64,000 bases of DNA from Serripes groenlandicus (Eukaryota; Mollusca; Bivalvia; Cardiida; Cardiidae), in the NCBI GenBank assembly GCA_031761405.1, contig JASEVX010000003.1, forward strand, positions 115,218,116 through 115,282,115, in the 5' to 3' direction. Numbering within the stretch: the stretch's first letter is position 1; each line of letters begins with the position of its first letter. Below are positions 56,450 through 64,000 of this stretch, piece by piece. The position numbers and the translations under genes are program-made. The notes beneath the pieces are model-generated. The model saw only the letters and a list, made by a program, of their open reading frames with translations. It made no database searches and was not told where the DNA came from.

Positions 56450-59400
56450 GTTGATTTAATATTGATTACAGTGTTTTAATAAGCTGAATTTGTGGCGTCA
56501 TATGTTAGTTTTTGACAGCTATACACGTCGTTCAGTTGAAGAAAATGGGTGGGGTAAACTTCAAATGGTTTTACCGGCAATCCTCGTTAGAGTGGTTTTC
56601 TCAAATTATAGTTGAAACTAAATATGGTCAGTTAGAACAAGCTGTTTTATGCATAGATTATAAGATATATATAATATGAGACGTATTGTGATTTTGTTTC
56701 TAATTGCATATGATCTGCTATGCATACATAAAGACTTGGGTGAGGTTTTGTATTCGCAATCTAATCAGTCTTTAATGTCTGTATAATGTTATATATACCT
56801 AAATGCACCTTCTGACTGAACACTTGTTAATGCCAATATGTCTTCAGAGCCTGTCAAAGATTAATCTCAATATATCGACGTTACAACTTAACATATTGCG
56901 AACAGTCAACATCTAAAATCGCATTCCAAGTACAGAAACCTGGAGTAGTCAAAGAAGTGTCATTAAGATCCTGAATCGCTTCGCATGATACTATAATATG
57001 AGTATAGGTGCTACCTATTTCGGGTAAACATTTATTAACTTTTGTGATCGGTAAATAATTCCCTGCGAACTGCAGTTAGTCCCTTGCTCACAGCACGATC
57101 AGTTTTTTACGTGAATTATGAGTCCTACCAACCTAAGCAAAGAAAATAAAAATCATCATCAGGTTAAGCTTATATTTTACTTTAAAATATAGCCAAGATT
57201 TTAAATCCATGAAATGTTGATGACAGGTACAACAAATAATCAACTTGCCCTTCATAAAGTAGTTCAAATAAAACGATTCCATAATTTACGGAACTTCATT
57301 TGTGACAAGTCAAACTAACGTTTCCTATACTTTCTGTCGTTTTCCTTTTGGTTATTTATTCATCATTTGCGTTATGCTAATAGAATGACGTCCATATTAT
57401 GACGTCATATTACAGGAATTTGGATTTGTAACTTCCGGAAAGTAAAAAAAACCTTATGAGTTATTATTTGAACTCGTTTTAGAAATAGACGATGAGTGTT
57501 ATTAAACGGAAATTATCACACATAAAATTAATTGTGCTCGTTCCTTTATCGAGTACATATTATCATATTTAATTATTTCCTCTAGAAGTTTTTTTTGTTT
57601 CGATATTTTCTTTTCATCCAATCAAAACGTAGCATAATCGTGACTGCATCGAAAAATACACTCTGGACACAATTCGATTTGTTTACCCGTATTATCAAGC
57701 CCCAATTACGATATCATTTTGTGTATACAGACTCTCACTTTGTTGTGTTTCACTGTTACACAGTAAGTCAGTACATGTATTATCTTTGTACACTTCAGGA
57801 TGCTACAACTTTATGGCTCGGGCACCACTTGTGGTGTACGTAACATAGTGCTATGATAGTGGTAGAGCATCCACCTCGGATGTGGAAGGTCACAGGTTCT
57901 AACCCCAGCTTGGTCCTATCTAAGACTTTCAAATGGTAGTATTGGCTTCCCCTCATTGACCCTCAGGGTTGTGGTTAAAAAAACCTGCAAATAAAATTTG
58001 CTCTAGTCATTTATGACTTAAAAGTGTAAATAAATTATGATCTTGACTTTCCGGGCATTCATGTTATCTGATTTAAATTCACAATGTCAAAGTATCTTGA
58101 AACCCTTGGTAGTCTGGATCTAAGGTTACGGTCAATGTTTCTAAAAATAGATCACCAGTGACCTATCACAGCATGTGTAATGGTAACTGCTGAAAACCTA
58201 GTTTTGGTGGCTATGTTATTTTCTTATTTAATATTAACATTAATGATTATCAATAAAACAATTACAGTATGTCCAAAACAACAAAGAGGCAGACAATGAC
58301 TGGTTCAGATTAGAATCTAACAAAGAGGGTACTAGATGGTTTGGAAAATGTTGGTACATTCACGAGCTTCTGAAATATGAGTTTGATGTGGAATTTGATG
58401 TAAGTTGATTATAATTATTATTTCCAAATTAATTTTTTGCGCGTACAACTAATCTACAGCAGATGACTTTGACACCTTGACAAAATTATGGAAAATCCAG
58501 AGCTCTAGATAAGGATCGTTTTTCTTACTCTAAAATCCTTATTTGACATCCAAAACCTATGTTGTGGGTACTCAAAAGATTCGTCTCACTGAGACGATTC
58601 TTTTGAGTACCCACAACATAGGTTTTAATGAGTGCAAAGAGAGATATCATATAAGAAAGACCAATTTACTGCTCCTTATCTTGTCCTCTGAAAATCTCTA
58701 TAAGAGAAAGTTTAGTTATTGAATATAATTAAAACATTGCAAAATAGAAATTGCTCATGATTTTCAATATCTTCATTTGCCATAATTATTTCAAAAGTCT
58801 CTCTTTCAAAGGCTTCAAAATGCATCTATATATTTGAAATGGTTACTGGTAATTTTCTAAAGTATAACTGATGCAGACGACATTAAATGATTTTACAGCA
58901 GATGAAATTTGAAAACACTTTTGGAAAAGAAGAAACTGATCAATTTGTTATCTGCAGCTGACAATTGCAGCAAAAAACGTTTTCTCAATTTTTAAATTTT
59001 GTATCAGAATCATTGTAATATAGATGTAGAAATTTAATAGAATAGTACAGCAATTGCAAAAGATTCCATCATGGGTGCCAGATGTAATACATGTACTTTA
59101 AAACTGCTATCTAAGAGGCTACTAATAACTATGTATTAATTTAATGACTTTCCAGCACACAACTTTTAACTAATTTATAATTTCAATTTACATGAAGTCG
59201 TTTTGTTTTTCCTCAGATGTATTTATAGCAGATAACTTTAAAAGTGTCATATCAAGAAAACAGTTCTTTATTCAAAAATATTAATGCCATTGTTTCAGAT
59301 ACCTGTAACTTATCCAATGACAGCGCCTGAAATAGCTATACCCGAGTTAGATGGGAAAACAGCAAAAATGTACAGGTATGTTAAACGGTTACCTTTCTGA

Positions 59401-61615
59401 CATTCAGACGCAATTTGACGCGTCTGCAACATAAAATCTTCAGATAAATTTTGGACTAAGGAGATATTTCTCATAACAGGCAAGTTCTGACTTCTCCATT
59501 TACCACAATGTTTTCATCTGATTTCTGTTATAACTTCCTCATTTACAGACATTTTCCTAATCTAGATACAGAAATGAAAACAGTCAAATCAAAACGTTTA
59601 AATCTTTACTCGTGAGTATGGTTGTCAAAAAAATAGATATAAAAAAAACATCTAATCTTACAGAAGTGGTCCAAACAATTAGATCCTTTCCCACATACAC
59701 AACAAATCTGCAGCATACAACTTTGAAAGCATGGCAGGCAAAAGTACGGAAAATCTCTATAAAGATAAATGAAAGTATATTTATGTTATAGACTTGAAAA
59801 CATTGTAGCAGATGGAGAAATTGCTCATGATTAGCAATTTCACCATTTGCCACAATGTTTTTGAAAGTCGTCTGCTGCAGAAGCTTCAGAAACCGTTTGA
59901 ATGTGGGAAAGGGTTAATTTGTTGAAAAACATGGCCACAAGGCAGCTTCAGAAAGGGGTGTCACTGAAACTACTTAATTGAATTTCTCATGTGGCAAACA
60001 AAATTCTTTAGTTGAGAAGTATTGTATCATTGTTCATTCCATATTTATTGATTGAAAAATATGGCTCTCAGTGGGCGTAATGAATGGGATAAATAAAATG
60101 ACAAACCTTTAGAATTCTTCTTCTCTGCAACTGTTTGTCTGATTTAAAAAAAATGCTTTTGCATGATGTTCTCTAGGTGATCTTCTACAAAATCGTTTAA
60201 GAAATATTTCATAAGTTGAAAAGGTGGTCAAATGACAAACATTATAATATAAATGTTCTCCTCTGAAACATCTTGTTCGATAATTTGGCAGAAATGATAC
60301 TCAGGTGAGCAAAACAAGGGAAATACAAGAGTAAGTAAACCGACCATCATGATATGACTGAACACTTTTTGAAAATGGCATTACGCCCCAATTAATCAAA
60401 CCATTAATGTCCTAATAATATTATATGAATCTATTTTCAGAGGTGGAAAAATTTGTTTGACAGATCATTTTAAACCTCTTTGGGCAAGAAATGCGCCCAA
60501 ATTTGGTATAGCTCACGCTATGGCGCTAGGGGTATGTATATGATTATTTCATAAATGATGCTTTCAAGTTAGTGTGATATGTTAATTGTGACGGAAAACT
60601 GTTCATTAAAACATATTATCAATTAAATAATTAACCCTTTCCCAAATTCAACAAATCTGCAGCAGGCAAATTTGGAAACTTGAATTAATATATATGAGAA
60701 ATCTTGATAAATGAAAATATGATTATTGAACGTTGTGGCAAAATGTGAAATTATACATTATGAGCCGTTTTCACCTTTTGCCACACTGTTCTCAAAAGGG
60801 TTAATGAATGTAGTCATTATGCAATTAGTTTATTAAGATTTTTGCTTAACACATGTAGGTACCAATATGGAAAAATCTCCATAAATGAAAGTAAAATTAT
60901 TGGATGATACTGAAAGCATTGTGGCAAAAGCAAAATTTGCTCAATTTGGCCAATTTCTTCTTTTGTTTCAATGTTTTCAAAAGTTGTCTGCGTCAAATGG
61001 GAAAGAGTTAAACATGCAGAGGGATCCAGAATTATTGACAATGGCGGTTTTGATCTAAAACAATTAGATAAGATTCAACAGAAATGAAGTTGTAGATACC
61101 TTTTATGAGTGTTTAAATGCATCAGTATAAAAAAGAACAGAACAAATGAATCATAGTGAAAACAAACATTGCCTCATTCCAAAGGTAAATTAATAAAAAG
61201 TTTTATAACTTCTGTTTGAAATTAATTAGAAAATGTCTGCTTTATTGCATATAAATCTGGCAAAATGAATTAAATATTAACCCTTTCCCATCAGCAGCAG
61301 ACTTCTTATAGAATTGCCGTATGAGGGAAAGGGTTAAAAAAATAATGAACTGAACAATTTCTCCTTTCGTCACAATGTTTTCATTTCAATAGAATAATCA
61401 TACATTCGATCAAAGGAGACTTTTTATAATTTTGCCTGAATGTTTTCAAAGTCTGCTGCAAATTTCTTGTTTCTGTGAAAGGGTTATTAAAGAGAATTGC
61501 ACTTGATAGCCTGTCTATGTATTTTCAGTTGGGGCCATGGTTAGCAGTTGAGGTTCCAGATTTGTTACAAAAAGGCGTTATATCGCATAAAGAAAAGACT
61601 TCAGAGGATAAATGA
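56327..61615 (+). CDS. UFC1: UFC1, UFM1-conjugating enzyme, complete, 5 exons
   Basis: E2-like enzyme that accepts UFM1 from UBA5 and passes it on with UFL1 to ribosomal and ER proteins. Exons: 56327-56449, 58268-58399, 59299-59375, 60441-60531 and 61529-61615; total 510 nt, 169 residues (human UFC1 has 167). The sequence is close to vertebrate UFC1 along its whole length: [72 protein letters not shown] and [17 protein letters not shown]. The catalytic Cys falls at residue 116 and the conserved TAK motif at 106-108, the same numbering as human. An ATG at 56303 lies in another frame, so 56327 is the start. Confidence 0.97.
56994..57693. repeat. Right arm of large inverted repeat around UFC1 exon 1
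   Basis: Starts 'taatatgagtataggtgc' and ends 'cgatttgtttacccgtat', mirroring 55231-55770. About 200 bp (57211-57409) interrupt the match between 'aaatccat' and 'attacaggaatttgg', where the left arm is continuous. It lies in UFC1 intron 1. Confidence 0.8.
57851..57990 (+). repeat. tRNA-like SINE head and body piece
   Basis: 'gatagtggtagagcatccac' and 'ggtcacaggttctaacccc', followed by 'ccctcagggttgtggtt'; same type as the copy at 18420. UFC1 intron 1. Confidence 0.65.
58268..58399 (+). CDS. UFC1: UFC1 exon 2
   Basis: 44 codons after [26 protein letters not shown] and [20 protein letters not shown]; donor GTAAGT at 58400. Confidence 0.97.
58498..58690. mobile_element. Palindromic family B element nested in a MITE remnant
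   Basis: CAGAGCTCTAGATAAGG ... CCTTATCTTGTCCTCTG, with AAAATC directly on both sides. Outside it a family A body continues ('tatggaaaatc' / 'aaaatctctata'). UFC1 intron 2. Confidence 0.8.
59299..59375 (+). CDS. UFC1: UFC1 exon 3 (TAK motif)
   Basis: [25 protein letters not shown] plus two bases of Arg; AG at 59297-59298, GT at 59376. Confidence 0.97.
59681..59917 (-). mobile_element. Family A MITE
   Basis: Reverse, older subfamily; UFC1 intron 3; right TTAA kept. Confidence 0.82.
60441..60531 (+). CDS. UFC1: UFC1 exon 4 (catalytic Cys)
   Basis: Completes Arg, then [20 protein letters not shown] and [10 protein letters not shown]. The Cys of KICLTD is the UFM1 thioester residue in the family. 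Confidence 0.97.
60632..60803 (-). mobile_element. Family A MITE, right side shortened
   Basis: Left TTAACCCTTTCCC good; right end jumps to 'aaaagggttaa' without the CTGCAG block. UFC1 intron 4. Confidence 0.78.
61277..61337. mobile_element. Family A MITE reduced to its termini (61 bp)
   Basis: TTAACCCTTTCCCATCAGCA...GTATGAGGGAAAGGGTTAA; the whole interior is deleted and TTAA remains on both sides. UFC1 intron 4. Confidence 0.9.
61529..61615 (+). CDS. UFC1: UFC1 exon 5 with stop
   Basis: [28 protein letters not shown] then TGA at 61613. Confidence 0.96.
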   Translation: MGPWLAVEVPDLLQKGVISHKEKTSEDK

Positions 61616-62100
61616 TAGACAATTTGTGATAGATAACAATTCGGAAATATAAATTAAAATTCTGCTTATAAGCTTCAATCTACACTACTTCTGAGGAAGC
61701 GGAGCATCTGTCTATTTCTCTAAACCAAGCTGCAAAGAAAATATGTGTCTGGGAAAAAAACGTCCAATTAAAGAAATTCATCATTCTTTTAAACAATCAA
61801 TTCTGTAGTCATTAAAAGGGAAAGCCCCCCAAGCGTTGAAAGCTCAGTGTGTAAAACTGGCAGTGACAAATCTTGTTGTTGTAAGTGGAATCTCGTCTAA
61901 CAATCTTTCCTGTGATGGAAACAAGTTTTTGTCACAGATGTCATACATCTGCCACTATAAGGGAATCTGACACTTGCTTCGAATGTTTACAGTGGAGTAC
62001 AGAACTGGAGACAACATAAAACAAGTGGCTGTTTGGAATACTTAGCAATGGTGATTTTAAGAAAAAGAATTAAATCAAAATATAGGAATGTTTTATCTGG

Positions 62101-62106
62101 AATAAA
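62101..62106 (+). promoter_or_regulatory. Candidate UFC1 polyadenylation signal
   Basis: First AATAAA after the UFC1 stop, 486 nt downstream; further AATAAA at 62612 and 62713. Position is plausible, no transcript evidence. Confidence 0.35.
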
Positions 62107-63083
62107 ACAGAAATTGGGATACCGATATATGTTTTAATGTAAGTTAATTTACCATCCTTTTTCCCACATGTAGATGCATTTAGAAAACATTCTGGCAACA
62201 TCGTAATGAGCAATTTTGTCTTTTGCCACAAGTTTTAAAATAATTGTCTTTTACAGAGGTGCCAAAATGTGCCTATATGTGGGAAACTATTGGAGATCTC
62301 TACTAATGAATCTATAATCCTTGAAAAAGAGTAAAATCATGAAATGCAGTTGAAAAACATTGTGTCATAAAGGAGTAATTGCTTATCATGAGCAATTTCT
62401 ATTTTGTAACAGTGGTCGTAATGCATCTGCAGGTTGGAAAGGGTTCATCGTAAAAAGTGTTAGTAACTGACAGGCAATATATGCGTTACTTTGAGCGCTC
62501 TTGTTATTCTATGTCTTTAATTAAAATGTATGTTGCTTCTATAGCATTACATTTGATTGCAAATCATTTTATTGCCATGCAATTTGTTATTGAATATCTG
62601 TTCCTTCAGTGAATAAAAAAATAATATTTATGCAACTTATGTATTTTATATTGAATACAGTTTACCGGAGATTGTATTTTTTAGCCGTCTGCCTTGAAAA
62701 CCTCTGAAGAAAAATAAAGTAATATTTCAAGAATTGACTGTCATTACAAGTGCGGTAGTTAATGGTTGTATATAAACTTAATTAAAAAACCCTTTCCCAC
62801 AAACAGGAAAGCAGTAGCAGATGAGTAGGCAAAAATTCGGAAATTCGTCATTAATAACAATATTAATATTTAATAGAGTTAAAGAAGTAGACATCATCAA
62901 CGCAGGTATTCCAAACCCAATATTGTTATGATAATTAGTCTGTATAACCATGACACTGTTTTAATGGTCATCTTTTCCCACATAGAACAAATCAGCAGCA
63001 GACAACTGTAAAATGATGTAGGCAAGAATATGGAAAACCTCTAAAAACGAATGTGTGATTACTGAAAAGAGTTGCAAACACTT

Positions 63084-63329
63084 CGAGGGCTTGGCGTGAA
63101 ACAGTTGTAACTAAAATTGGTAATTTTTTACCAAGGTTAATCACCTCGCCATAAAGTCTTTATAAGCGTTAAATCATTTTTCTTGTTAAACAATGGAAAT
63201 TTAGGTGCCATTGCTCGTTCTGAGCAATGGCACCTAAATTTGCATTGTTTACAAAAGGGTCGAAATTGCCCCTAAACCAGGGTTTTCAAAATAGGTTTTG
63301 AGTTACAACTGTTTCACGCCAAGCTCTCG
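63084..63329. mobile_element. Family C element nested in a MITE remnant
   Basis: 246 bp; ends CGAGGGCTTGGCGTGAAACA and TGTTTCACGCCAAGCTCTCG are inverted repeats of about 29 bp. Inner hairpin 'gccattgctcgttctgagc aatggc'. Flanked by ACTT on both sides; when removed, the host family A body reads 'gcaaacACTTttgtaaaagg'. Confidence 0.8.
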
Positions 63330-63673
63330 ACTTTTGTAAAAGGAAACATTTATCATAATGCGCAATTTCTTCTTTTGCCACAATGTTAACAAAAGTCGTC
63401 TGCTGCAAAGGCGGCAGTCCAAAAGCGTCTTCACATGGGAGAAATTTCGTTCTCCTTTATCTGTGCTGGCTACACCTTACTGGTATTGTCTAGATGGATG
63501 TAACATTTTACTGCATTCTGTGAATGTACAACAAGTTTGTGTACGTACTTCTATTCGAGATGTTAATGTGAATGGATATATAATATTAAATAATACGGTT
63601 AACAAAATCTATCATTGCCTTAGTCGATGGTTATTTTGGAACAACCCTCGTGCATATGTAAGCTGTATTTGAT

Positions 63674-63702
63674 CAGGGACGTAGATCTTATCTACGTCCT
63701 TG
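63674..63702. mobile_element. Micro-palindrome insertion, 29 bp, 7-bp direct repeats
   Basis: CAGGGACGTAGAT, 3-bp loop, then ATCTACGTCCTTG (one mismatch in 13), flanked by ATTTGAT at 63667-63673 and 63703-63709. Same size class, same CAGGG start and same 7-bp duplication as the elements at 2188 and 54248, but a different interior. Confidence 0.7.
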
Positions 63703-63756
63703 ATTTGATATAAAAGCGATGCTTCAGGAAAACCAACCTTAATGTAACTATTACAC

Positions 63757-63890
63757 CCAGAGCCTTAGATAAGGAGCGTTTTGCTTGTTCTAAAATCTTT
63801 ATTTTATTTGCTCATCCTATGTTGTGGAACCACAACATAGGGTAAGCAGATAAAATAAAGATTTTAGAACAAGCATAGGGTTTGGTTGGA
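63757..63890. mobile_element. Palindromic family B element, centre deleted
   Basis: 'cagagccttagataaggagc' then arms 'gttctaaaatctttatttta' / 'taaaataaagattttagaac' meeting at 'gttgtggaaccacaac'; the 'tactcaaaagaatcg' centre is gone. Confidence 0.75.
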
Positions 63891-64000
63891 TAGTAACGAA
63901 ACATGAAAAACCGAACTACGAATCCAATAAATTTTAGAAATCGGGTGAAATCGTGAAAACAGCAAACTATTCATAACGGAAGGAAGCAGAGACAACTTAA

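Overview
This is eukaryotic, AT-rich, intron-rich animal DNA, most likely from a bivalve mollusc. The taxon is inferred, not read directly: small conserved exons sit in long introns packed with TTAA-flanked MITEs, tRNA-headed SINEs, and dispersed repeats carrying 'gtgagct...' ends and 'gaccttgacctt' runs of the kind seen in bivalve genomes. The window holds three real protein-coding genes. Each was assembled by hand from exons with GT/AG junctions and consistent phase. Nearly every other long open frame is a shadow of a repeat.

Layout. (1) 1-16079, plus strand: the 3' half of VPS16, a HOPS/CORVET tethering subunit; ten exons from 473 to the stop at 16077-16079, with the 5' half outside the window. 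A truncated copy of the first visible exon lies just upstream. (2) 16080-27532: the convergent intergenic region, holding MITEs, SINEs, a BEL/Pao retrotransposon relic (22060-23070) and a 0.9 kb dispersed repeat (19916-20831). (3) 27533-49866, minus strand: a complete hormone-sensitive lipase (LIPE/HSL) gene with 11 exons and about 1096 codons. All catalytic residues are present. One 1.6 kb exon carries a very large acidic regulatory insert. (4) 50338-55110: a 4.8 kb satellite with a unit of about 51 bp and higher-order structure, lying between the divergent HSL and UFC1 genes. (5) 56327-61615, plus strand: a complete UFC1 gene (UFM1-conjugating enzyme), five exons, 169 codons; exon 1 sits between the arms of a large inverted repeat. 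(6) 61616-64000: 3' flank with nested repeats.

The three genes have unrelated cellular roles (endolysosomal fusion, lipolysis, ufmylation), so there is no operon-like logic. The unusual biology is in the repeats. One MITE family (TTAA target, CCCTTTCC ends, nested inverted repeats) is present in roughly 50-60 intact or decayed copies, including copies inserted into other repeats at TTAA. The most striking observation is a set of 29-35 bp near-perfect palindromes that start CAGGG and end CCCTG or CCTTG. Each is flanked by an exact 7-bp direct repeat: three independent sites plus one copy duplicated inside the satellite. In the satellite the empty site is known from neighbouring units, so the insertion and its 7-bp target duplication can be read directly. 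This looks like an ultra-short, palindromic, possibly undescribed class of mobile DNA.
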